In this document: positions 32,627-41,086 of the stretch, in pieces
Layout: every line of letters begins with the position of its first letter
Position numbering within the stretch: the stretch's first letter is position 1
Assembly: GCF_001613425.1 (NCBI RefSeq)
Contig: NZ_BDCI01000023.1
Coordinates: forward strand, 186,001-250,000
DNA: 64,000 nt
Reading direction: 5' to 3'
Origin: Nocardia vulneris
GTDB taxonomy: Bacteria > Actinomycetota > Actinomycetes > Mycobacteriales > Mycobacteriaceae
The notes under the pieces: generated by a model
Told to the model about the DNA's origin: nothing
Databases searched by the model: none
Seen by the model: the letters and a program-made list of their open reading frames with translations, nothing else
Translations under genes and position numbers: made by a program

Positions 32627-33547
32627 ATGGTAGATCGGGTTCTTGTCTCACTCGACGGCGCGGTCCGGGACGCGGACGCGCCGTTGGTGTATGCGGACGA
32701 TATCGGGCTTCTGCGAGGCGACGGTATTTTCGAAACGGTACTGGTGCGCGCGGGCAACGCGTGCGCGATCGAATTCCACCTAGGCAGGCTGCGCCGCTCG
32801 GCGCAGGCGCTCGATCTGCCGGAGCCGGAATTGGGGCGGTGGCGTGCGGCGGTGGAGCGGGCCGCGAAGGAGTGGGGCGCCGATCGCGAGGGCGTGATGC
32901 GGCTGGTGCTCACCCGCGGGCGCGACTCGGAGCTGTCCGGGGTCGCGGAGAAGGTGACCTCCGGTGATCTCGCGGCCGCGGTCCCCGTGCCGACCGCCTA
33001 CGTGCTGGTGCTACCCGTGCCCGATCGGGTGCAGAAGGCGCGTACCGAGGGCGTCGCGGTGGTGACCCTCTCCCGGGGCATCTCGATCGACCTCGCACAG
33101 GCTGCGCCCTGGCAATTGCTCGGCGCGAAGACGCTCTCCTATGCCTCCAATATGGCGGCGCTGCGTTTCGCCGCCCGGATGGGCGCCGACGACGTGATCT
33201 TCACCAGCACCGAGAACCGGGTGCTCGAGGGTCCGCGCTCGTCCGTGGTGATCGTGCGGGACAAGCAGTTGCTCACCCCGCCCGCGAAAAACGGCGTGCT
33301 GCCGGGCGTCACCCAGCGCGCGCTGTTCGCCGAGGCGCAGAAGGCCGGGTGGGAGTGCACCTACAAGTCGCTGTTCACCGCGGACCTGCTGACCTGTGAC
33401 AGCATCTGGCTGCTCTCCAGCATCTCGCTCGCGGCGCGGGTGAATTCGCTGGACGGGCTGCGAATGTCGGCGCCGGACAACGCGGCCGAGATCATCGAAC
33501 TGGTGGACCGCGGTGTCGAGCGGGCGGGCGCCATCGGCGACTGGTGA
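32627..33547 (+). CDS. pabC: class IV PLP aminotransferase, probable aminodeoxychorismate lyase (Rv0812-like)
   Basis: A 306-residue PLP enzyme of fold type IV. It probably makes p-aminobenzoate from 4-amino-4-deoxychorismate for folate; relatives can also act as D-amino acid or branched-chain aminotransferases. GLLRGDGIFETVLV is the N-terminal signature, LGAKTLSYASNMAA contains the PLP lysine, and FTSTENRVLEGPRSSVVIV is the cofactor phosphate region. The gene lies divergent to ygfZ, another folate-linked gene. Confidence 0.85.
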   Translation: MVDRVLVSLDGAVRDADAPLVYADDIGLLRGDGIFETVLVRAGNACAIEFHLGRLRRSAQALDLPEPELGRWRAAVERAAKEWGADREGVMRLVLTRGRDSELSGVAEKVTSGDLAAAVPVPTAYVLVLPVPDRVQKARTEGVAVVTLSRGISIDLAQAAPWQLLGAKTLSYASNMAALRFAARMGADDVIFTSTENRVLEGPRSSVVIVRDKQLLTPPAKNGVLPGVTQRALFAEAQKAGWECTYKSLFTADLLTCDSIWLLSSISLAARVNSLDGLRMSAPDNAAEIIELVDRGVERAGAIGDW

Positions 33548-33713
33548 GCACCGCCTCCGCACGTCCGGTCGACTGCCCGCAACCGGCGCCGCCGAGGTGA
33601 TCTCCGTCTAATCGTGGCGCGGTCCGGCGCGCCCGAGCACGGGAAATACCTGTTCGAAGCCGCAATGCCCGGTGTGTCGTGGCCTACGACGCATTGCTGC
33701 GCCCTGCCTCCGG

Positions 33714-33739
33714 CGTAGTCTTACTACGACATGTCGTAG
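33714..33739. promoter_or_regulatory. overlapping dyads at the cyd promoter, possible BlaI/CopY-type operator
   Basis: CTACGACATGTCGTAG (33724-33739) is a perfect 16-bp palindrome 20 bases before the cydA start. Overlapping it, CGTAGT-CTT-ACTACG (33714-33728) is a second dyad using the same half-site. A third, looser one is GTCGT-GGCCT-ACGAC (33677-33691). The half-site form resembles operators of BlaI/MecI-like winged-helix repressors known in actinobacteria; that assignment is inference. Confidence 0.55.
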
Positions 33740-33758
33740 ACCGGCAGGAGGTTCAAAG

Positions 33759-35258
33759 GTGAACGCGCTGGACATCTCGCGATGGCAGTTCGGCATCACG
33801 ACCGTCTACCACTTCCTGTTGGTGCCGCTGACCATCGGCCTCGCGCCCTTGGTCGCCGCCATGCAGACCGCGTGGGTGATCACCGGCAAGGAGCACTGGC
33901 TCCGGCTGACCAAATTCTTCGGCAAACTGTTCCTGATCAACTTCGCGCTCGGCGTCGCCACCGGCATCGTGCAGGAATTCCAGTTCGGCATGAACTGGAG
34001 CGAATACTCCCGCTTCGTCGGCGACGTGTTCGGCGCACCACTCGCGCTGGAAGGTCTGGTGGCCTTCTTCATGGAATCGACCTTCCTCGGCCTGTGGATC
34101 TTCGGCTGGTCCCGGCTGCCGAAACTCGCGCACCTGGCCGCGATCTGGATGGTCGCCATCGGCGTGAACGCCTCGGCGTACTTCATCGTCGCCGCCAACT
34201 CGTTCATGCAGCACCCGGTCGGGGCGCGGTTCAACCCGGAAACGGGGCGCGCCGAACTCGAGAGCATCGTCGCGGTGCTCACCAACAACACACTGCTGGC
34301 GGCTTTTCCCCACGTGGTCGCCGGATCCTTCGTCACGGCAGGCACTTTCGTCGCCGGTATCGCGGGTTGGTGGATGGTGCGCAAGGCGCGCACCGGTGAC
34401 GCCGCGGAAATCACCGAGGCGCGCACCATGTGGCGGCCCGCCGCGCTGGTCGGCATCTGGGTGATGCTTGTCTCGCTGGGCGCGCTGTTCCTCACCGGTG
34501 ACACGCAGGGCAAGCTGATGTTCGAACAGCAGCCGATGAAGATGGCCTCGGCGGAATCGTTGTGCCACACCGCGACCGACCCGGACTTCTCCATTCTCAC
34601 GGTCGGCACGCACAACAACTGCGACAGCGTCACGCACGTGCTCGAGGTGCCCGGCGTATTGCCCTACCTCGCCAAAGGCAAGTTCAGCGACGTCACCCTG
34701 CCCGGCGTCGTCGACCTGCAACAGGAGTACAACGCGAAATACGGTGTCGGCGACTACCGCCCCAACCTGTTCGTCACCTACTGGTCCTTCCGCGCCATGA
34801 TCGGCCTCGCGGCCGGGTCGGCTCTGCTGGCGCTGGCCGGACTGTGGCTCACCCGGCGCGGGCGCGTGCCGAACCAGCGCTGGTTCGCCTGGCTCAGCCT
34901 GCTCGTCATCCCGACGCCGTTCCTGGCCAACAGCGCAGGCTGGGTGTTCACCGAAATGGGCAGGCAGCCATGGGTTGTCGCGCCCAACCCGACCGGCGAC
35001 CCGAACCTGCGGCTGACCGTGCAGCAGGGCGTGTCCAACCATTCGCCCGGCGTGGTGCTGTTCTCGCTGATCACCTTCACGCTGCTGTACGGCGCGCTCG
35101 CCGTCGTCTGGTTCTACCTGATGCGGCGCTACGTGGTGCACGGACCGGAGCAGCCTGCCGCGAGCCCGCCCACCGACTCGGGGCCGGACAAACCCGCGGG
35201 ACCGGCCGGACGCTCCGGCGAAGAGCCTGCCGTCGAACAACTTTCGTTCGCCTACTAG
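33759..35258 (+). CDS. cydA: cytochrome bd oxidase subunit I
   Basis: A 499-residue membrane oxidase subunit that takes electrons from quinol and reduces oxygen at a heme b595/d centre, important at low oxygen and under respiratory stress. His18 (VYHFLLVPLTIG) is the expected N-terminal heme ligand. The conserved GRQPW motif (EMGRQPWVV) and the quinol-loop sequence QQPMKMAS are present. The Q-loop is of the short kind. A hydrophilic Pro-rich tail of about 40 residues ends the protein. GTG 33759 follows the excellent ribosome site GGCAGGAGG. First gene of cydABDC. Confidence 0.95.
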   Translation: MNALDISRWQFGITTVYHFLLVPLTIGLAPLVAAMQTAWVITGKEHWLRLTKFFGKLFLINFALGVATGIVQEFQFGMNWSEYSRFVGDVFGAPLALEGLVAFFMESTFLGLWIFGWSRLPKLAHLAAIWMVAIGVNASAYFIVAANSFMQHPVGARFNPETGRAELESIVAVLTNNTLLAAFPHVVAGSFVTAGTFVAGIAGWWMVRKARTGDAAEITEARTMWRPAALVGIWVMLVSLGALFLTGDTQGKLMFEQQPMKMASAESLCHTATDPDFSILTVGTHNNCDSVTHVLEVPGVLPYLAKGKFSDVTLPGVVDLQQEYNAKYGVGDYRPNLFVTYWSFRAMIGLAAGSALLALAGLWLTRRGRVPNQRWFAWLSLLVIPTPFLANSAGWVFTEMGRQPWVVAPNPTGDPNLRLTVQQGVSNHSPGVVLFSLITFTLLYGALAVVWFYLMRRYVVHGPEQPAASPPTDSGPDKPAGPAGRSGEEPAVEQLSFAY

Positions 35259-35267
35259 GAGCCGACG

Positions 35268-36290
35268 ATGAGTTTGCAAGAGTTCTGGTTCGTGCTGATC
35301 GGGGTGCTGTTCACCGGGTACTTCGTGCTCGAGGGTTTCGACTTCGGCGTCGGCATGCTGATGCCGATCCTCGGCAAGGGCTCCGACACCCGAAGGCGGG
35401 TGGTGCTCAACACGATCGGGCCGGTGTGGGACGGCAACGAGGTCTGGGTGATCACCGCGGGCGGTGCCATGTTCGCCGCCTTCCCCGAGTGGTACGCCAG
35501 CCTGTTCTCCGGCTTCTACCTGGCGCTGCTGCTGTTGCTGGTGGCGTTGATCCTGCGGATCTGCGCGATCGAATACCGCGGCAAGATCGATGACCCGCGC
35601 TGGCGGGCGCGCTGTGACCTCGGCATCGGAGTCGGTTCCTGGATACCGGCACTCGCGTGGGGCTGGGTCTTCGCGAATGTGGTGCGCGGGGTGCCGTTGA
35701 ACGAGAAGAAGCAGTTCGCCGGCTCGGTGTGGGATCTGCTCGGACCGTACGCACTGCTCGGCGGACTGACCACCGGACTGCTGTTCGCGCTGCACGGCGC
35801 GGTCTTCCTCGGTCTGAAGACCGGCGGCGAGGTGCGGGCCGATGCGCAGCGCACCGCCAAACTGCTACTGGTGCCCACCGCGGTGGTCGTCGGCGTCTTC
35901 GGTGTCTGGACGCAGCTGGCCTACGGCACCGGGTGGACCTGGATTCCGTTGGGGCTGGCCGTGCTCGGACTGGTCGGCGCGGGCGTCGCGGTGTACGCGG
36001 ACCGGGACGGCTGGGCCTTCACGGGCACCGCCGTCACGGTGGCGGCGGCTACCGCGCTGCTGTTCGGCTCGCTGTTCCCGAATGTGCTGCCCTCCACCAT
36101 CGACGCCGCGTTCGACCTGACCATCCACAACGCGTCGTCCACGCCGTACACGCTGAAAGTCATGAGCTGGGCCGCCGTTCTGGTCACGCCGGTGGTGCTG
36201 CTGTACCAAGGCTGGACCTACTGGGTGTTCCGCAAACGGATCACCATCGAGCAGATCCCCGCGCCCATCGGGCTTTCGCTGAAGGACTGA
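35268..36290 (+). CDS. cydB: cytochrome bd oxidase subunit II
   Basis: A 340-residue, highly hydrophobic partner of CydA. It starts MSLQEFWFVLIGVLFTGYFVLEGFDFG in outline, the standard CydB N terminus, and has IGPVWDGNEVW in the first loop. It begins ten bases after cydA and ends five bases before cydD, so the operon is tight. Confidence 0.95.
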   Translation: MSLQEFWFVLIGVLFTGYFVLEGFDFGVGMLMPILGKGSDTRRRVVLNTIGPVWDGNEVWVITAGGAMFAAFPEWYASLFSGFYLALLLLLVALILRICAIEYRGKIDDPRWRARCDLGIGVGSWIPALAWGWVFANVVRGVPLNEKKQFAGSVWDLLGPYALLGGLTTGLLFALHGAVFLGLKTGGEVRADAQRTAKLLLVPTAVVVGVFGVWTQLAYGTGWTWIPLGLAVLGLVGAGVAVYADRDGWAFTGTAVTVAAATALLFGSLFPNVLPSTIDAAFDLTIHNASSTPYTLKVMSWAAVLVTPVVLLYQGWTYWVFRKRITIEQIPAPIGLSLKD

Positions 36291-36294
36291 GCTC

Positions 36295-38310
36295 ATGGCT
36301 CGACCGCCTGTCGACCCGCGCCTGTGGCGGTACGCGCGCTCGGCCCGCCGCTACCTGGTGCTGAGTGTGCTGCTGTCGCTGGTGATCACCGGTTCGATCG
36401 TCGTCGCGGCGGTCCTGCTCGCCCGGGTGCTGGCCGGGGTCGTCACCGAACCCGGCCAGCGCACATTCGGCGCGTGGAGCACCGAAATACTGGTGCTCGC
36501 AGTCGTTCTCGGCGTGCGGGTACTCGCCACCTGGTGGCAGTCCCGGCTCGGGCACCGGGCCGGCGCCGGCGTCGTCGCAGAACTCGAAACCGCGGTGCTG
36601 ACCGCCGGTGCCCAACTCGCGCCGCGCGAACTGGAAAGCCGCAGAACAGAACTCGCGGTAGTCGTCGGCACCGGGCTGTCCGGGTTGCGTGGCTACCTCA
36701 CCGGTTACCTACCCGCGCTGCTGCTCGCCGTGCTGGTGCCGCCGATCGTGTTGGCGGTCATCGCGATACACGATCCGATCTCGGGTCTGATCGTGGTCGT
36801 CACCTTGCCGCTCATCCCGATCTTCATGATCCTCATCGGACTGCTCACCCAGGGCCGGGCCGAAGCGACACTCGCCGCGACCACCCGGCTGTCCGATCAG
36901 CTGCTCGATCTTTTCGCCGGGATGCCGACGTTGCGTGCGCTGGGGCGGGAAACCGGTGGGGTGTCGGCTGATCGGATCAGCGGTGGTGATGGAGCCCGCT
37001 CTGGTGCAGCCGAAGCGGATGCGGCGGATTCCGCCGAATCGCGCCGGACCACCATGGTGCCCAGGGTGCGCGAGTTGGGCGATGCGCTGCGGCAGCGCAC
37101 GATGCGGGCACTGCGCATCGCGTTCCTCTCCTCCATGGTGCTGGAAATGCTCGCGACGCTCAGCGTCGCCCTCATCGCCGTCTCCATCGGCCTACGCCTG
37201 GTCTTCGGCGAAATGAGCCTGTACGCAGGCCTGGTCGCCCTCATCCTCGCCCCCGAGGTCTACCTCCCGCTCCGCATGGTCGGCGAACGATTCCACGCCG
37301 CCCAAGACGGAATGGCCGCCGCCGACCGCGCCTTCGCGATCCTCGAATCGGATAGTCCCGCAACCGGTTCGGCGCAGGAGGACGACTCTTCGGCGGTGGC
37401 CGGCAAGCCCGGGGCGTTCGCCGCGAGTGGTCAGCGGAGCCGTCCGAGTGCGGGTGGTGTCGGAGTTCGCGATGCTTCGAGCGATCGTTCGGATGCGGAC
37501 GGGGTTGCAGGACAGCCGGATCGCGTCCGTCGCTCGGAAAGCTCGGCAGCCGGTGGTGTTGCTGCGGCGGCTGGTGGCTTGGAGTCCTCGGGGCGTTCGG
37601 AGGTGGGCGGAGTCGGGGTGGTCGAGGTGCGGGGGTTGTCGGTGGGGGCGCGTGCGGGTTTCGCGCCCGCGGGGTTGTCGGCGGTGTGTCGGCCGGGGGA
37701 GGTGACGGTGCTCGCCGGAGACAACGGGAGTGGGAAATCCACGGCGGTGCAGGCGATTCTGGGGTTGATCGCGCCCGATCGCGGGGCGGTGACGGTCGAC
37801 GGGATCGATGTGCGGGAGCTGGATTCGGCGGCGTGGTGGGCGCGGGTGGCCTGGTTGCCGCAGCGGCCCGTGCTGGTGCCGGGCACGCTGCGGGAGAACC
37901 TCGAGTTGTTCGGCGCGCAAGCGGAAATGTCCGCGGCGCACGGGGCGGCACGGGTCATAGGCGATCTCGAAGCCGCCTGTGTCGCTACCGGTTTCGACGC
38001 GGTACTGGACGAATTGCCCGACCGCTGGGACACCGCCGTCGGCTTCGGCGGCGTCGGCCTCTCCCTCGGCCAACGCCAACGCCTCGCCCTCACCAGGGTT
38101 CTCGCCGCCGACCGCCCCATCATGCTCCTCGACGAACCCACCGCCCACCTCGACACCGACAGCGAAGCCGCCGTCCTCACCGCCCTGCGCCACCGTGCCC
38201 GCGCCGGCGCCACAGTCATCCTCATCGGCCACCGCCCCACCGTCCTGGCCGCCGCCGACCACGTAATCCAAGTCCACGCCACGAACACCCTGACGGAGGT
38301 GCGGGGGTGA
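36295..38310 (+). CDS. cydD: thiol/heme ABC exporter, CydD half
   Basis: A 671-residue half-transporter needed to assemble cytochrome bd (linked to cysteine, glutathione or heme export in other bacteria). The membrane domain covers about 1-350 and the ATPase about 445-670 with GDNGSGKST and PIMLLDEPTAH. Two low-complexity insertions rich in Ser, Gly, Asp and Ala are odd: about 222-250 inside the membrane domain and a linker of about 80 residues (365-445). The ABC signature reads LSLGQ instead of LSGGQ. CydD homologues are usually near 550-590 residues, so the extra length lies in these inserts. Confidence 0.9.
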   Translation: MARPPVDPRLWRYARSARRYLVLSVLLSLVITGSIVVAAVLLARVLAGVVTEPGQRTFGAWSTEILVLAVVLGVRVLATWWQSRLGHRAGAGVVAELETAVLTAGAQLAPRELESRRTELAVVVGTGLSGLRGYLTGYLPALLLAVLVPPIVLAVIAIHDPISGLIVVVTLPLIPIFMILIGLLTQGRAEATLAATTRLSDQLLDLFAGMPTLRALGRETGGVSADRISGGDGARSGAAEADAADSAESRRTTMVPRVRELGDALRQRTMRALRIAFLSSMVLEMLATLSVALIAVSIGLRLVFGEMSLYAGLVALILAPEVYLPLRMVGERFHAAQDGMAAADRAFAILESDSPATGSAQEDDSSAVAGKPGAFAASGQRSRPSAGGVGVRDASSDRSDADGVAGQPDRVRRSESSAAGGVAAAAGGLESSGRSEVGGVGVVEVRGLSVGARAGFAPAGLSAVCRPGEVTVLAGDNGSGKSTAVQAILGLIAPDRGAVTVDGIDVRELDSAAWWARVAWLPQRPVLVPGTLRENLELFGAQAEMSAAHGAARVIGDLEAACVATGFDAVLDELPDRWDTAVGFGGVGLSLGQRQRLALTRVLAADRPIMLLDEPTAHLDTDSEAAVLTALRHRARAGATVILIGHRPTVLAAADHVIQVHATNTLTEVRG

Positions 38311-40160
38311 GCGGGGGGTTGGTGGGGGATTTGCGGCGGATGTGGGCGTTGCTGGGGTTGTCTCGGTGGCGGGTGGTGGTTGCGGTGGGGTGGGGCGTGC
38401 TGGCGCTCGGGAGTGGGCTCGGGCTGGCGGCGTTGGCGGCCTGGTTGATCGCGCGGGCCTGGCAGATGCCGCCGGTGCTGGATTTGAGTATCGCGGTGGT
38501 CACCGTGCGGGCGCTCGGAATCTCGCGGGGGTTGTGCCGGTACCTGGAACGGTTGGCGACGCACGATGTGGCGTTGCGGGCGATGACGACGGCGCGCACC
38601 ACGGTGTATCGCACGCTGGCGCGATCGGACTCCTGGTTGCACCGGCCGACGCGCTCGAAAGATGCAGCGGCGCAGGGTGCGAGCGCTGCGGCGCTGCGGC
38701 GCGGCGATCTGCTCGTTCGAACGGGCAGCGATATCGACGATCTCGGCGCGGTCGTGGTGCGGGTGTTCGTGCCCGTCGCGGTGGCCGTGGTGCTTTCGCT
38801 CGTGGCGATCGGGCTGCTCGCCACCATCTCGGTGGGCGCCGCGGCGATTCTGGCTGGGGCGCTGGCACTTTCCGGTGTAGTGGCGCCGTGGCTGTCGGCT
38901 CGGGCCGCACGTGATGCGGAACGCGCGGTGCGCGCGGACCGGGCAGAGTTCACCGCCCAGTCGTTGACCGTGCTCGACCACGCGGCCGAACTGCGGGTGG
39001 CGGGCCGCCTCGACGCCGCGCTCGCCGCCGCTGCCGCAGCTTCTCGGCGCGCGGTCGCCGCGGAGGACAAGGCCGCGGCACGCAGTGCCTGGTCCGCCGC
39101 GGCCACACCGCTCGCCATCGGCGCAAGTGTGCTGGGCGCCTTGCTGATCGGCATCACCCTCTACGGACCCTCCGGTGGCACCCCGGGTGCCATGACACCG
39201 ATGGCCCTCACCATCCTGGTGCTGCTCCCGCTGTCGGCATTCGAAGCCGTCGGCCCACTCCCCGCCGCCGCTCAATCCCTCACCACCGCCCGCGCCGCCC
39301 TGCACCGCCTGACTCGACTCGACGAGATGCAGGACGAACGCCCCACCTCCGCCGTGCGGGTTGGCGGCCAACACATCCCGCGGCCGGTGGTCGACGATGT
39401 CGAGGTCGGTAGCGGTGGAGCGTCCGCGCGAGGAGTTGAACCGGCTGGTGGCCAGGGTGTCCTTGGGGCAGAGTCCGTCGCGGTCGGAGCGGGCAGGGGT
39501 GCGGTCCCGGTGCGGCCCCGTGACTCGTCGGATAGTGCTTTGGCGCAGGTGGTTTCGGAGATTCCGGTGGGGCGTCGGGTTGCGGTGGTGGGGCCTAGCG
39601 GATCTGGGAAGACGACGTTGCTTATGCGGTGGGCTGGATTGTTCGGAACTCCGCGTCCCGGCGTCACATTTTTTGCGGAGGACGCGCATCTGTTCGGTAC
39701 GTCGGTGTTGGAGAATCTGCGGGTCGGTTGCGGGGATCTCAGTGTGGGTGATGCTGAGAAAGCTTTGCGCACAGTGGGTCTCGGTGAATGGTTGGACGGG
39801 CTGGCGGACGGTGTGCACACGGATCTGATCGGTGGTGCGGCTGCGGTGTCCGGTGGGCAGCGTCGTCGAATTCTGCTCGCCCGAGCACTAGTGTCGCCGG
39901 CGCGTGTGCTGCTGCTCGACGAACCCACCGAGCATCTCGAGGCCGACGCGGGGGCCCAGTTGCTGCGTGACCTGCTCGACGCCGAGAGCGGGCTGGTCGA
40001 ACCCGACCGGGTTGTGGTCGTCGTCACACATCAGTTGCCGGTAGATCACCGTGCCGACGCGATCGTCCGCGTGGACGCATCAGGCCAGGTGACGACGCAT
40101 TTCCCGGACCAGCCGGGCACCGTTTCCGCCCACCGAGAAATTCCGTTGCCGACCCGCTGA
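38307..40160 (+). CDS. cydC: thiol/heme ABC exporter, CydC half
   Basis: A 617-residue half-transporter that would pair with CydD. The membrane domain is about 1-350; the ATPase about 425-600 has GPSGSGKTT, VSGGQRRR and VLLLDEPTEHLEA. A Gly/Val/Ser-rich linker (about 350-420) joins the halves, similar in character to the CydD linker. The GTG start overlaps the cydD stop (GTGA), so the two are made together. Codon use in both linkers looks looser than in the flanking domains (more GTG, GGG and TCG), suggesting weak constraint. Confidence 0.9.
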   Translation: MSGGLVGDLRRMWALLGLSRWRVVVAVGWGVLALGSGLGLAALAAWLIARAWQMPPVLDLSIAVVTVRALGISRGLCRYLERLATHDVALRAMTTARTTVYRTLARSDSWLHRPTRSKDAAAQGASAAALRRGDLLVRTGSDIDDLGAVVVRVFVPVAVAVVLSLVAIGLLATISVGAAAILAGALALSGVVAPWLSARAARDAERAVRADRAEFTAQSLTVLDHAAELRVAGRLDAALAAAAAASRRAVAAEDKAAARSAWSAAATPLAIGASVLGALLIGITLYGPSGGTPGAMTPMALTILVLLPLSAFEAVGPLPAAAQSLTTARAALHRLTRLDEMQDERPTSAVRVGGQHIPRPVVDDVEVGSGGASARGVEPAGGQGVLGAESVAVGAGRGAVPVRPRDSSDSALAQVVSEIPVGRRVAVVGPSGSGKTTLLMRWAGLFGTPRPGVTFFAEDAHLFGTSVLENLRVGCGDLSVGDAEKALRTVGLGEWLDGLADGVHTDLIGGAAAVSGGQRRRILLARALVSPARVLLLDEPTEHLEADAGAQLLRDLLDAESGLVEPDRVVVVVTHQLPVDHRADAIVRVDASGQVTTHFPDQPGTVSAHREIPLPTR

Positions 40161-40207
40161 CTCCTCGCTAAATTCGTTCTTACACAAGGAAGGAGGTGGT
40201 TCGAAGA

Positions 40208-40246
40208 ATGTATGTTCATAGGACTCGTGAGGTGGCTGTCCGCTAG
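40208..40246 (+). CDS. 12-residue ORF behind an extended Shine-Dalgarno sequence
   Basis: ATG followed by codons for MYVHRTREVAVR and TAG. Upstream is AAGGAAGGAGGTGGTTC (40186-40202), nearly the full complement of the 16S rRNA 3' end, but its AGGAGG core is 12 bases from the ATG, further than ideal. The ORF runs into the left arm of a stable fold (40231-40305). It could be a leader peptide or an upstream ORF whose translation changes the fold; no gene follows on the plus strand within 900 bases. Translation is not proven. I have a vague memory of similar SD-RTREVA elements in other actinobacteria but cannot confirm it. Confidence 0.45.
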   Translation: MYVHRTREVAVR

Positions 40247-40305
40247 CGCCACCGCTGCAACGGTCTCCGTTCGCGCGAGCGCTGAGCGAATACCAGGCAG
40301 CCACC
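40231..40305 (+). ncRNA. candidate structured RNA downstream of cydC
   Basis: GGTGGCTG (40231-40238) pairs with CAGCCACC (40298-40305). Inside, GCTAGCGC (from 40242) pairs with GCGCTGAGC (from about 40279, one bulge) and AACGG with CCGTT around a 3-base loop (about 40259-40271). The nested stems form a closed fold of about 75 bases. No T-run follows, so it is not a simple terminator. It may be a regulatory leader or small RNA linked to the 12-codon ORF. Confidence 0.5.
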
Positions 40306-40889
40306 CGGCCCCCGAGCCCCCGGTCTTGTCCGATCGGGATCGCGCAGGTGTTTACAACCGCGATATGGCTCGGGGGTCGTTCCTGTTTTGGGGGTGCTGT
40401 GGTTGGTGTGCCCGCTGGCGCGGGCTTGCGTGTGTACCAGCTGCGGTGTGCCTCACGCCTGCGGCGAGAGTCTGTGCGCAGCGGGGCTGGGCAGGGGTCG
40501 CCGAATAGCTGTCGCGTGGTGCGCCTGCTGTCGCGTGTTGGGCACGCATCAGTTGGCGACCAGCGCGCCTGCGGTGTGGGTCTGGGAGCGATGTCGCGGG
40601 CGGGGCGGGGGCAGAGGGTGTCGACTGCACGCCCGCCGCCCGCGTGCTGCGCAGAACGCCTGCCGCGGCTAGTCCACCGCCTGAGGTGAGAGTCTGTGCA
40701 TGGTGTGGCGAGTGCGGGCGGAGGTCTGCGCGGGGCAGACGGCTGTCGCCCGCTGCATGCACCAGTTGCGGCGTACCCCATGAATCGCCCCGGGATGTCC
40801 GGAGACTTTGATGTACCCCGGTTTTCGCGGAGTCGGGTGAACGGTCTGTGCTCGGTAGGCAGGACCGAATCGGAGGCCCACAGAGGATG
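40306..40889. other. gene-free stretch with degenerate internal repeats
   Basis: No gene is supported. CGCCTGCGGCGAGAGTCTG (about 40459) and CGCCTGAGGTGAGAGTCTG (about 40678) are diverged copies, and ACCAGCTGCGGTGTGCC and ACCAGTTGCGGCGTACC form another pair. This suggests an old duplication of about 220-330 bases. Confidence 0.5.
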
Positions 40890-40929
40890 CATACGGTTCA
40901 CAGGGCTTGTGGGGCCTGTGAACCGTGTG
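40890..40929. terminator. long hairpin between convergent operons
   Basis: ACGGTTCACAGG (40893-40904) and CCTGTGAACCGT (40915-40926) pair perfectly, extendable by three pairs (CAT with GTG, one G-U). Loop 10 bases, no T-run. It lies between the plus-strand cyd operon and the minus-strand sulfur operon and may end either transcript. Confidence 0.5.
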
Positions 40930-41007
40930 GATGGTCTGTGAAGGCGCGGGAAACGAGTCACGCACGCGACGCGCCGGGCGTCGACACGCGGTGACGTGCT
41001 GGTCAGG

Positions 41008-41070
41008 TGATCACCAGGTAACTATGGCGGCATCGTGCGAGAAGGTTCCGCCACCAGTACCTGGTGATCA
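41008..41070. terminator. nested two-stem hairpin downstream of the nitrobindin gene
   Basis: TGATCACCAGGTA (41008-41020) pairs perfectly with TACCTGGTGATCA (41058-41070). Inside, TGGCGG (41025-41030) pairs with CCGCCA (41048-41053). The element begins 17 bases past the minus-strand nitrobindin stop, so a terminator or mRNA-end stabiliser is likely. Confidence 0.55.
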
Positions 41071-41086
41071 GTTGTCCAGGAAGGAT

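Noticed and set aside
40212..40961. Several frames of 80-290 residues between cydC and the sulfur operon
   Set aside because: None shows a family motif, consistent codon use or a good start; the region contains diverged repeats and hairpins.
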